64,000 bases of DNA from Archegozetes longisetosus (Eukaryota; Arthropoda; Arachnida; Sarcoptiformes; Trhypochthoniidae): NCBI GenBank assembly GCA_018873245.2, contig JAEMBT020000004.1, positions 6,248,573 to 6,312,572 of the forward strand, written 5' to 3'. The translations under genes and the position numbers were made by a program. Numbering within the stretch: position 1 is the first letter of the stretch; every line of letters starts with the position of its first letter. Shown here in pieces: positions 16,064-33,497 of the stretch. The notes beneath the pieces were generated by a model that was given only the letters and a program-made list of their open reading frames with translations, was not told the origin of the DNA and did no database searches.

Positions 16064-16864
16064 TCAAATTAAACAATAAATAAATTTGGAAATTGTAAAA
16101 CGTTTAGTTTGAGTCAAATTTGCTATCGACAAATGACGTTTTTCAAGAATTGAAGTATTTGTTAACAAATAGGGAAATATAATGAGAAGGGGTCGCATTT
16201 AAATGGTTTAGTTTTACGTTTTCTGTTTACCTCTAAGGATGTGAGTGAAATGGGACGCAATCATATGATGTGCCTGATAGGCGGAACTTTCTTTATATCT
16301 TCAATCTGTTTATCAATTTCATAAACATAAACATTAAAAATATTTGAAGGCGTTTAATAATTGATCATATGTTTTGCAGGAAATCATCTAAGCCTTTGTT
16401 AAAATTAAAATCAAACTAAGAGTAAGTTACTTTTGATTATTTAATATATGGATAATTTTATAATTAGTAAAATGTTGTCTTCGTTGAAAGCAAAGAGATA
16501 AGTGATAGAAAAGAGAGATTTTAAGAATAAATTTAAGTTACAACGATTGACGCATTAAATGTGATTAATAATTTTAGGAATGAATCAATACAAATAATAG
16601 TTATTTACAAGTACAAACAATATGATAACTGTTGCTTTATTTCAGCGTTAAATCATCTGCTAGATTATAAGATATAACTTGTGCCAACTTTTACTATAAA
16701 TACTCAATTCTAATTTTTGTTCAATTAATTCTTGAAAATTTGTAACTGTATTGAGAGTTACAGATAACATTAAATTTGTGTTAAACTTGAACACTAATTT
16801 CAATACAATTAATTTAGTTAAATCTCAAGTTAATTGGAAACAGAAGTGAAGAAGAAGCTGAAAA
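16064..16864. other. intergenic region between divergent RSRC1-like gene and RagA gene
   Basis: About 800 bp, AT-rich, between two divergent start codons. A short segment near 16190-16280 is less AT-rich and is the best candidate for the shared promoter. Nothing coding seen. Confidence 0.45.
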
Positions 16865-18312
16865 ATGAAGAAAAAGGTTTTTACTAGTAGATTGTGTCTT
16901 CATGAATTATTGTTCTAACAATAGCTTAAATTTCAGGTGCTCTTAATGGGAAAAAGTGGTTCTGGAAAGACAAGTATGAGATCAATAATATTTGCTAATT
17001 ACATCGCGAGAGACACTCGAAGACTTGGAGCTACAAGTAATGCATTTTATCAAATGACTCAAACCTTATAACCTACTATAATTATAATGAATCTTTTGTT
17101 TGAACAGTCGATGTCGAGCACTCACACGTCAGGTTTTTGGGTATCAATTATTTCTTGTTTTATTCTAATGTTAGTTGAAATTGAGCTAAAATTTGAGTTT
17201 ATAGGTAACTTGGTTCTGAACCTATGGGATTGTGGCGGACAGGTTTGTCATTCAAATAGTTTATCAAACCATTTAGTTACAACTCTAATGTGTTGACTTT
17301 TAAATAGGAAGCTTTTATGGAAAATTACTTTGCGTCTCAAAGAGAGGTATTTTGTCAAGCATAAACTACTTTTGAAAGAGTTATCAGATAATTAAAATTG
17401 TTCAACTATTTAGAACATATTTAGAAATGTTGAAGTTCTCATATATGTGTTTGACGTGGAGTCTCGAGAATTAGAAAAGGATATGCATTACTATCAATCA
17501 TGTCTCGAAGCGATTCTACAATTTTCTCCTGACACCAAAATATTTTGTCTCATTCATAAAATGGATTTGGTTCAAGAGGATCAAAGAGAACTGGTTCGCA
17601 ATAGTATATTGGATAGATTAAAGTTTTAAAATTAATCAAACTTTTCGAAAATGATAGATATTCAAAGAAAGAGAGACTGATTTGAAACGTTTATCACGAC
17701 CACTGGATTGTACTTGTTTTCGGACATCTATTTGGGACGAAACTCTTTACAAAGCCTGGTCTACAATCGTCTATACACTCATTCCTAATGTTCAAGAGTT
17801 AGAGAAACATTTGAAACATTTTGCAGAAATCATAGATGCAGATGAGGTGTTGCTCTTCGAAAGGGCAACATTTCTTGTGATATCTTATTGCCAACGAAAG
17901 CCTCATCGAGACATTCACGTAAGTCTTGGATTGTTTGTCAAAGTTGTTAGCTAATTTGAATTTGTTTTCTATTAAATTGGTAGAGATTTGAAAAGGTGTC
18001 AAACATAATAAAGCAATTTAAGCTTAGTTGTAGCAAGCTTGCAGCTCAGTTTCAAAGCATGGAAGTGAAGAATTCTAATTTCGCGGCTTTCATTGATGGC
18101 TTTACTCCCAATACATATGTTATGGTCATTATGTCTGATTCATCGATTCGTAAGTGTTTTGACAAAAGTGCATTTATAGAAAATTTTCATTCAACTCATT
18201 CATTCGTTTAGCCTCTGCCGCAACCCTAATCAACATTAAAAATTCACGAAAACACTTCGAAAAATTGGAAGGCGTTAAGAATACACATTCACAGGCGGCA
18301 TATCCACGATAG
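16865..18312 (+). CDS. RRAGA: Ras-related GTP-binding protein A (Rag GTPase)
   Basis: Nine exons: 16865..16876, 16937..17036, 17108..17140, 17205..17242, 17308..17346, 17414..17593, 17658..17918, 17984..18149 and 18212..18312, total 309 aa (human RagA 313). The P-loop [10 protein letters not shown]3 WDCGGQ and G4 HKMD are intact. [20 protein letters not shown] and the C-terminal roadblock segment [17 protein letters not shown] are near-identical to animal RagA/B. Family role: RagA/B with RagC/D recruits mTORC1 to lysosomes when amino acids are sufficient. All eight introns are 60-71 bp, and exons 1 and 3-5 are only 12-39 nt. An in-frame TGA two codons upstream fixes the start at MKKKVLLMGK, so the extra N-terminal residues of the human protein are absent. 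The C-terminal tail after FEKLEG is divergent. Confidence 0.98.
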
Positions 18313-18357
18313 TTTTTAATCATTGTTAAGAAATCCAAAACATTTATACAAACGAGT

Positions 18358-18363
18358 AATAAA
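18358..18363 (+). terminator. polyadenylation signal AATAAA for the RagA gene
   Basis: AATAAA 45 nt after the RagA stop, in the 100-bp gap before the NUDT9 stop. A minus-strand ATTAAA for NUDT9 lies a few bases further (about 18369-18374), so the two 3' ends nearly coincide. Confidence 0.5.
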
Positions 18364-18412
18364 AATCTTTTAATTTAAATGATAGTCTATATAAAATCAA
18401 TGTATTTTATGT

Positions 18413-19656
18413 CTACCAATGGGCAGATAAGCGTTTTGCTGTTCTCATAATAAAATCTAAATGATTTGCGTATAGTTTTAATGATCTATTTATATCAATC
18501 CATTTGACACCCATAGCATCGTCGCCAGCATTTAATTGAATGTTTCCAATAATATCTCCACTTTCATCATGAAAATTAAAGGCCACGGTTTCCATCCATG
18601 CATTGTCTGTATTTCTCGGGTCATCAACACATCCACGAAATATCTCGACACCATTGGAGAAGAAGTTGTTCAAAGCAGTTTCCATCTGATCTTTTTTATC
18701 TTTGCTTAGTTCTAAACAATTTAAGGCTTCTTCAAAAAATTCTCTTTTGACTGTTGCACTGACATGTTCTCCGGCATCAACCATACCCTAAATGAATAAA
18801 AGGATCTTGTTAAACACTATCATTTCTATCATTTTAAAAGACTCACTCCTGGAATCGCCCACTCTTTTGTATCTCTTCTTTGTATTGAAACAAATTGAAG
18901 AATTGGCAAACTAGTGCTCGAATCTCTGACGATTTCGTTGTTTTGATTGCGTTTCCATCTGTAATGAGTTTTAAATATTGTAAGCGATATAATGTAACAC
19001 GATTATCTTTAACAATTACCGCGTCACTATGGGGTCTGCCGCATGATTGGGACCTAATTAGAAGATATAATTTAATTTCTATTCGATTATATAATTATTT
19101 ATAGTGATAATTACCCCAACGTCCCAATAGTCCTCTCAACCGAATACCAGTTCTCCCCAAAGGATTTAAAGGGTATCCATCGACAATTTCATACAATCCC
19201 TGATGACTCCTTCGGTCAACTTTTCCATCCAATGAATTCCATTTTGGATGAAAATTAGGATCACTTGAAATGAATGAAAAACACTGTATATTAGAAAAAT
19301 AAAAATTAGCGCAGAAGACTTCTTAAACTGTTGTTAATAACTGTAAATTGAACATTTCGTTTACAAAGTTAATTCAATTGAAATTAAGTTTAACATAATA
19401 TTTATCAATTCTAACCCAATGTTCGGATCTGCCCAATCCTTGCCCTTAAAGTCAATACTGAATTGAGTAGGTTTGTATTGATTCCATTGTACTTTCCAAC
19501 TTTTGCTGTCTTGAGGAACTGGAAACCGATTGATTGTTGTTTCGGCAAGTTTACAATAAGTTAACGGAATGGCTGTTGGAATAAGTGATTCATTTTTATA
19601 TTATTTTCAATACTGTTATAAAAAATAATCATTTCTATTAAATACTGACTCGACAT
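18413..19656 (-). CDS. NUDT9: ADP-ribose pyrophosphatase, NUDT9 family
   Basis: Five well-supported exons: 19416..19572, 19115..19263, 19020..19053, 18847..18958 and 18413..18787. The first exon is uncertain: the frame is satisfied by a 7-nt exon at 19650..19656 (Met-Ser plus one base, donor GTCAGT), giving 277 aa. A longer upstream frame starting near 19775 does not splice in frame. Family features are [42 protein letters not shown], the Nudix box [18 protein letters not shown] with FEEAL, and [13 protein letters not shown]. The protein hydrolyses ADP-ribose to AMP and ribose-5-phosphate. As in vertebrate NUDT9 the last Nudix-box residue is Ala, not Gly. No mitochondrial presequence is evident with this start. 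It ends at SAHW, lacking the short tail of the human enzyme. Confidence 0.93.
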
Positions 19657-21418
19657 CAATAATATTCTTGTGATAATCATGAAATGACAACAAATCACTT
19701 GTATTTATATGAAATGAAACGAAAATCAGTCCTTTGTTTGAATTGATTTGTTGATAAGCAAAATATGTTGACATTGGGTGTAGTATTGCGCGATTGACTG
19801 CACTTCAAAGCATATGTGTTATGCACTCAAATAGCATTTACGGCTGTTTCTCATCTCAAACTTTTAACTCGCAAGTTCAAACGATTTCAGATTTGATCTA
19901 AATCTAGATTTATTGTAACTAGAACATTTAGAACATCAACATATTCCAGACATAAGTAGAGATACGGTCGAATATAACTAATAATGAGAATATTCATTAC
20001 TGTTTGGTATTATTGAGTTATCGATCTGTACACTCAATATACTTTAAGAATAGAAACAGTAGGCAACCTTTCGCGAAAGCCAGACTTATATTTTATTCAA
20101 ATTGGATATGAGCGTTAAGAATAACCTAGAAAGATAAATAATGCATGATTAGACTCGTTCCAACAATTCGAGTCGAACGAGACTACGTTCAATGTGATGG
20201 CAGGTGATCTCGCAAATTCCACTCTATAGGTCCAACTTTGACCTAGTAGTCGTGTAATCGTCAGGCTATTAACTAAATGTAACGGATCACCTAGTAGGCA
20301 TTCTTTAGCTTCATTCTGGAAGTCACGTAAGGATCAAAGCAATCGGTTAAAACTCAACCTAATAATCCGAGTTATTTGAAATAACCTCCTATCATACTGA
20401 GATTGATCTTATTCAACTGATATTGTCGAGACGAGTTGAACAATGTATTATTTATATTGATGCAGCATCAGGAACATGCTTGTCGTAAGTCATGAAACAC
20501 TGGTTAAAATCTAACCAAAAACTAAGTCTTTCAATGCCTGACAGCTTTGAAAAGTGTTGGACAAGAAGCAGAACATATTGAATTTATATAAATCTGTGGA
20601 GATAAGTATAAGTCTGGATTTTGCTAAAGATGCTATTTCAAAAATATCTCGAATGCACTAGTACAAGAGTTGATGCCGCTAATTTACACTCGAGGAGTAT
20701 ACAAAATGCTAAGTTATGATTTTTTGCTTCCATACTAGTAATATGGCAGCAAATCTTTCATTTTTTGACTGGTCCTATGCCTCCTCTTAGATCTCAGTTG
20801 TTTCGATAATGATTTGCATTTGATTTTGATCGATCTAATGGACAAACGAATGAAACTTATTTCAGATTAAGGTTACGCTTCTCATAGACCCTATAACGAG
20901 GGTAATTAGAAATTAAAGCTAACGAAACTAATTAGGATAGGAGACAATTGATTTTTTGATACCTTATTTTCAACTATTTTGCGAGTTTCACGCACTGCAT
21001 AACTAAAGCCAAATCAAAGTTTTGACCAAATAGAAAAATAGAATCCTTAAGAAACGTTTATCAGTTTGATTAGGAAGATTTTGATTGTTGTCTATCATAA
21101 GGAGTAGAGGATAAGAGATTGTATTCCTAATGAAAATAAGGTTAGTTGGAATATATAGTTAGAAGGAGTCAATTGGATTGCAGTATAACAGCTTTATTAT
21201 ATTAGCATTTCCCCAGCGTTTCTGATCGCTTCAAATTCCCTGCCCTTCGTTACACTGAAAACTTTTTATTTGCTCAAAAAATTGGTCATCAACTTCTACT
21301 CACAGCATTTAAATCAAATGTTTATGTAGAAAATTATACATTCACTACAGTATAAATTTTGAAAAACTAAAAACATGATAAAAAATGTTAAACTTATACT
21401 TTAAATTACTTAAACATC

Positions 21419-21442
21419 AATAATAATAATAATAATAATAAT
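21419..21442. repeat. (AAT)n microsatellite
   Basis: About eight AAT triplets in the gene-free region. Confidence 0.9.
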
Positions 21443-24400
21443 TTTAAAGTAATTGAAAGTAGCTTTATGCAAAGGCTTAATTAATTGTAGTTTCAGAAAT
21501 GGAGAGCAATTGAAGCAAAAATTGGTAAACTAATTGTGGTTAAGTTGCTATTAGAAGCATTGTTTTTGATGTAGAGCTCGAATGATTGGATTAGTCTAAC
21601 AAGGAGTAACCTTTGCCGCCCGCCTATGATTTAAGAGTGAACACTCGGGAATAGGGTTGCAATTATTTTAGTAGAGTATAGCGCAATGCTCTTTATTTGT
21701 CAACAAACACTCCCAACTACCGAATGTTTGTTCATATATTTGCCAAGCAATTTCGCTCTGATACCTCAGGCAAAAGTAGAAAGTGGAGCGCTGTTTAGTT
21801 CACTTGCTCCTTGCTCATGGTTGTGATAGAATTACAGGAGAGGGTATTTGTAATTTAAATGTTGTGTATCTTATTAATAGCATAATGAATATGTTCCAAT
21901 TGTATTATAAGAAACTCAAACAATGGTGATTGGATTGGACAACTCTTGCACACACATACTTATATACTACAACTGCAGTCAATTGATTAATTCAAAGAGC
22001 ACACAACTACAGAAAATACTCTGCAATCAACCGTTTTATAACATTATACATTTTAGAAGTACATTCTTCTCCCGTAATCTAAAAGACAACTTGAATTTTT
22101 GTATAAATTGCGCTCAATTACTCTTTGCTTATGCTTCACTTTAAACAAGACTTTCACCAAATCTAACTCTTATACCATTCAATCAAAAAGGTTCAGTTAA
22201 TCCAATAAAGTTAAGTTGAAGAGAAATATGACCAAATAAAATATTTTTATTCAATCATAACCCTAACTCTACAATTGGCTTAATACGATCGAATATTTAT
22301 TCAATAAACTTTCATTACTTCATTGCTTACTTTGTTTTAGTTTTGCCAATTTTGATTGCATTAAATTGTTTTATTCAAATCATTTATCAAACAATATAAA
22401 AAGATAAAAAGACACTATTTTAAAAGCATTTTTCATTTACCATTCGTTTTGATTGAAAAGCTTCTATAATTACGATTTTACAATTGAAGCAAACACATTA
22501 CTAAAGTTATTGTCGGAATAGATTATGATAAAATCATTCTTGTATTAGATGTAAATGACGCTTTTAAACAAAAACTAAGTAATTATTTCCTTTCAGAAGA
22601 TATCTTATCATTTAGGTAATTAACACAAATCCATGTGATTAGACAATTTGTAATGCATTTGTGTGATCCTTACAATTGAAAAATAGCTATTAAGACGAGT
22701 GATTTATCACTATCCAAAAAATATGACACACAATATTGGATCGCAGAAGATGTGCAAGTGCAATCGCATAAGCGAAAAATGTGTTTTGATTAAGTCTAAT
22801 TGATCGGGACTAATATTAGAGAGAGAGAGAATAAGAATGATATGATAAAATGGCAAGTTTGTTGTGACTGATGCCAGAGTAGAGCTAATGTATTTTTGCT
22901 AAATTACACAACTAATGTTGCTTTACATTGTTTTGTTGAGTAAGATCTCGATCATAACTGGGCCAAGCATTGCAACAATCATTTATTTAAGATTTGATTT
23001 GGCCGATTAAACTCCAGATTCACCATCCATCTAAGCTAGTTTTAGACTAAAGCTCAAACTGATAATCTAATGACAATAAGGGGACAGAAGAGTGCAGTAG
23101 AGTATGAGATGCATTTGGCATAAGAATTTAGTTTGCAAGTGGCTGTGTTGAGCTTTTAGCATGTTTTTGCGTCTGTCCATTACAAAGTCAACATTTGTCA
23201 GAAACGCGAACGAGAACGAATTCTAAGCTGTTGTGAATGACGAGAACAAATTCAAAGCTCTTATGAATCACGTATGTTTCACTCGATCCTAGATATAGCC
23301 ATTCAGTTGTTCATGAAACAAAGTGAATCAAAAGGAAAAGCTATTATCTCAACTTCAATATGAAAAAAGTGATGCGAAAAACGAGAAAATGCATTCAAGT
23401 TTTTAGTCTTTTTTACTAATGTATAAAAATCTGGTATAAGGAGACAATAGAATACTTATGCATCAAAAGGTTATGAGTTATGATTGAGCACAATATGATT
23501 ATTCTGGTGGAAGTTTTTTTAATGCATTTTCTTCAGTACTTTAACGGAGGAAAAAAGGCTTGTCAAATCAAAAATATTAGCGCCTACATTGCTTAACTTA
23601 GCATCTCTCAAATAAAACAATTCACTCTAATTTTCTAATCTTATCTTTGTTTTCCTTCGCGTCTACTCTTTTTTATTTAGTTTTATTTAGTTTTATATAC
23701 TTATGCTAATTGATGCGCAAAACATTCAATTCTGCCTAATACCAGCTTTCAACACAGTTTTCTATGCTTTAAGCGTAACCATCAATTTAATCATCAAAGT
23801 TCTAATTGATCTATCAATTATAGTAAGATTGAAATTATTGGACAAAAATGATCAGCTGAAAACAAAAGTACGTTTTATGAACTTTCAGCTAAGTTTTTCA
23901 GTACTGACACATTTGGAATATGCATAAGATGACATTTGAATATGAAATGAACATTAAGATGACTTAAGAAGGAAGAGAAAGAAAGAGTTAGGATAAAATA
24001 AGCATACAAACTAATAGAATTAGTGTTAGAAAATAGTCGCAATTTAGGGTTGGGTTAGTGTTGAATGAATCTGTACTGTTATTAATGGATGTTGTCTTGT
24101 TGAAAGCCTAAATAACGTATAATAGCATGATCAATATTTAGAAGAAACAATAGAAGTAAAGAAGTAATTTGTATGACATGGTAATTCTAATAAGTTCAGA
24201 AGGGTGTGAGAAAGAGAACACTTAAGGACTGAACTCAATGCATTAGTAGTAACACCACCAGATTTGAAGCCCGTCTTCTCCTCTTCTGACTGAGTTACTG
24301 CTTAATGACTTGTGCTCTACTCGCAGGACATCTCTAAACGCTTAATGTTCTATTACAAATAAGTCATATTTAATGTAAATCGCAAATAATCCAATTATAC

Positions 24401-24711
24401 ATTCGAAACATTACGTTATTTCTAGCCTTTTATTAACTAATTTTAATTTCTATTTTATCCCAACTTTAAATCCAACTAAAGCAATTAAGTCTCTAATTGA
24501 ACTTTCCTTCACGCAACTCTTAACTTATATTTGATGTTTTCAAGTTTACAACTTATACAACTTATACAACTTAACTGCAGTTCAAGCCTTCTCTCAAACA
24601 TAAAAGCACTGTACACTATGTTAAAATCAAATATATTCATTCAATAAAGTTTCATGTTACAATATTAACAATAGGATCCTTTGTATTATTCCAACTATCT
24701 TGTTACTATAG

Positions 24712-24784
24712 CAGTACCTTGACAATTCACATCACTGTGACGAGGTTTCACTATAGATAGGTTCATTATATCGAGGTATTACTG
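24712..24784. mobile_element. degenerate pogo/mariner-like MITE remnant
   Basis: Both ends begin with CAGT. The right end read inward is CAGTAATACCTCGATATAAT; the left end is CAGTACCTTGACAATTC, a weak match with gaps. A TA dinucleotide follows the right end, as expected for the TA target site of Tc1/mariner/pogo elements. An internal GTTTCACTATAG resembles the SHOX-intron element below. No coding capacity. Confidence 0.4.
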
Positions 24785-27094
24785 TATCTCTTTGTAAGCT
24801 CTACTAGAAGAACAAACTCGATTTCTTTCAATTCTCGACAGTTTATTACTATAAACTCGTAATTAAACAAGATTTTCATTAAATAAGGTTCTTACAAATA
24901 AAGAAAGCTTTTTTATTAGTACGAAAAGCTTTCAAGATAGAAATGAGGACAAAGTTAATATTTGGATAGTTTAGAAAACAAAGGTTGGGTATAAGATGCA
25001 CAAAGTAAGATTTAGATATAGAGTATATTTTTATGCAGCTTATATATATGTATATGATATATATGATAATTTATCTGATATATGTGCCTGCACATATTTA
25101 TCGTTGTTACAAAATTGCTTTTCTCAAACAAAGTAAAGAAAAAACATCAATTTTTTAGATAAAATAATTGGCTATAATATGCAGCGATGCGTTGAAAAAT
25201 TGAATTTAATAAAGCGTATTTGCATAGAATTTGTTTAGTCGTTCATTTGTAAGCTGTTAGGAAAAAATGAAAATTGTCTCTCATTTTTGCAGTGTTTCTC
25301 TCGTTGATTGCTGTCGTTTGTCATTCCTTCGTTACCCCTAACTTAAAAGTTTTCGCTCCACTTTTTGCATTATGTAAAGTACTTCATGTGCTCAATCGTA
25401 ACCCATTTGCTAATGTTTTTTGTGTAGAAGATGACAAAAGGATGAGTTAGTAAATAAGTTATGCCTCACTTATGTTAATATTGTTCTATGTTTAGTATGA
25501 TATTCAATGCAAATATAAATGAAATACTAATGTAAGCCAAATTGCGACCTCAATCAATTACAGCTGACTGAGTGCTACAAGTCTTACGCGAAATGTGAGC
25601 CAAAGTGCCGTAAAATAGCTCGTAATGTTTAAACTTTCTAAATTGCCTAAATGTCTAAAAGTGTAATACTTTAGAATGTACTCATTTTCGAGTTAAAGTT
25701 TCTGATTGTTTGACGCACTTTTCAACCATTAACTGATACAGATTGAGAGAATGTCATCTATTATTTCTCTAGAAACAGCTAGAACGTACTATTAGACTGA
25801 ACTTTTGCCATAATTGTTACTCCCTTATTCCAAAAGAGTTTATCTTTTGCTTGTCGTACACAAGGCAATAATGATTAACTTATGGATTTGCACTAAAAGT
25901 CTGTTTGTCTAATGTTTATAGTCTTCAATCGACAAATTTGAAAGTCGAGTATAAAGTTATAAAGTTATTGATATTTCAATTTATGATTTATGCTTTTTCT
26001 TAAAAAGTAAATAAACAACAATTCTCAGAAAATATAATTTCTTAAACTTAGAACTGTCTAAAAGACAAACTTACAAATGAATATTTTGATACAACGGCTC
26101 TTAAACTTGATTGTATTTTGTTTCTAAAATTTTGATACTCTTGATGTTATGATTTTATTAACTGTTAGTAATTTAGTAATACATCTGAAAAGCTTTGCAG
26201 AAATAGAAGAATTTGATAAAAGCTGAAAAGTTAGCCAAAGTAGTTTAGGGTGCAAGTGTTTAAAGTGACAAATGTTAGTTGAGTTTAAAAATATCTGTAT
26301 GGATAGTTGACTAAGAGTACTAGAATATAGTAGAATTCAAAGCAGTTAAATTTGAGAGGGAGACCAACAGAGGAGCGAAAAAAGCGTAAACGCACTTTAC
26401 AATTTAATACTTTTTACTCTAAAATCTCCCACTCCATACTGCTCTATATATACTATATTCTTTTAAATCACTTTTATACTGCACTCTAATAGCGCGGATT
26501 GACACCTCGATCAAACACTCGGCCTGACGTCTGACAGATCACTCACAAATTCTCTGCTCTATTGCAATCCGATAGCACTAATAACTTGACTCTCAAAACT
26601 GAGCCAACGGAACAAGCGAGATATACTCTATCTTACGAATATATATATATATATGACTTACAAAACAAGAGTTTATAGACACGAAATTCAGTTGTTAGAC
26701 AAGTTTCAACTGAAGTTTGTTATATTTAAATTATTGATTTTAAAATTATCCATAAAAGCTATTGAGTAAATATTTAGTTGACAAATTTGTACATGCTATC
26801 TATTTAGATGTTTAAAGATCTAAATAAGTGTTTAAAGAAAAAAAAGCCAAAATCAAAACAAACTTCTAACTTCTTAAATAATAGAAAGGACAAATAATTG
26901 CATTAAATATTGCGTTGTTAGAGTTGTTAGCATTTATTTGTAGGAAGAATAAGCGTGAAACTCAATTAATTAGTTAACTTAATATTCATATTAGAGACAA
27001 CAGTTCTGATTGGTAGCACTTCATTTCCATCACTTCATCAACATTTGTGCTATTGTTACGAGAAAATCAAGAGTTGAATAGCTTCACTCCACAG

Positions 27095-27224
27095 CCAATA
27101 GAATTGATTGGTTGCTATAGAGGCGGATCAGTTTGAGAGCAGCTAAAGAGACGAGTCAGACATAATCAGATTATGTCGGCTCGGATCCATATAAAAGCGG
27201 TCGCTCACAATCCACAAACAGTTT
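27095..27224 (+). promoter_or_regulatory. TATA- and CCAAT-containing core promoter of SHOX
   Basis: TATAAAAG at 27190-27197 is followed about 30 bp later by a CAGTTT initiator-like sequence (A at about 27220). A CCAAT box (27095-27099) and an inverted copy ATTGG (27107-27111) lie about 80-95 bp upstream of the TATA. The spacing is textbook for a TATA promoter. The predicted leader is about 187 nt. Confidence 0.55.
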
Positions 27225-27242
27225 CATCTATTTTCTCATTTA

Positions 27243-27406
27243 ATGCATGCAATCGACCAAACAATTCTCGACTACAATTCACAGACACTCTAATTATGTT
27301 TCAAACATCGATTTCTAACAAATAATAAATATATGAAAACCGTTTTAGTTAAAAGTGTCATCGAAACAGTCTTTTTCTGCTCAAAATTTGATGCAATAAT
27401 AAACTG

Positions 27407-27407
<1 letters not shown>
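27243..27407 (+). promoter_or_regulatory. cluster of five upstream ORFs in the SHOX leader
   Basis: ATGs at 27243 (16 codons), 27247 (23), 27296 (9), 27333 (24) and 27391 (2) all precede the main start. The fourth ends at TGA 27405-27407, sharing its final A with the main ATG at 27407 (TGATG). Such an arrangement predicts low initiation at the main ORF or termination-reinitiation control. Confidence 0.55.
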
Positions 27408-33456
<6,049 letters not shown>

Positions 33457-33491
33457 ATATTTTTCAGGAATCACTAACTATTAAACATTTT

Positions 33492-33497
33492 AATAAA
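33492..33497 (+). terminator. polyadenylation signal AATAAA for SHOX
   Basis: First AATAAA after the SHOX stop, 35 nt downstream. Confidence 0.5.

Larger units (their letters stand above)
19657..27189. other. 7.5-kb gene-free region upstream of SHOX
   Basis: No exon with a recognisable protein family was found on either strand; the longest open frames are under 80 codons and look random. A less AT-rich patch occurs around 20150-20350. A MITE-like element (24712-24784) and short AAT and GA microsatellites are present. Position upstream of a developmental homeobox gene suggests cis-regulatory content, but this is inference. Confidence 0.5.

Noticed and set aside
19657-19790. Upstream Met at about 19788 as NUDT9 first exon
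   Set aside because: Its open frame does not reach the acceptor at 19573 in the required phase with a plausible donor.
20150-20350. Less AT-rich patch considered as a transposon or structured RNA
   Set aside because: No terminal repeats, coding capacity or convincing stem could be found by eye.
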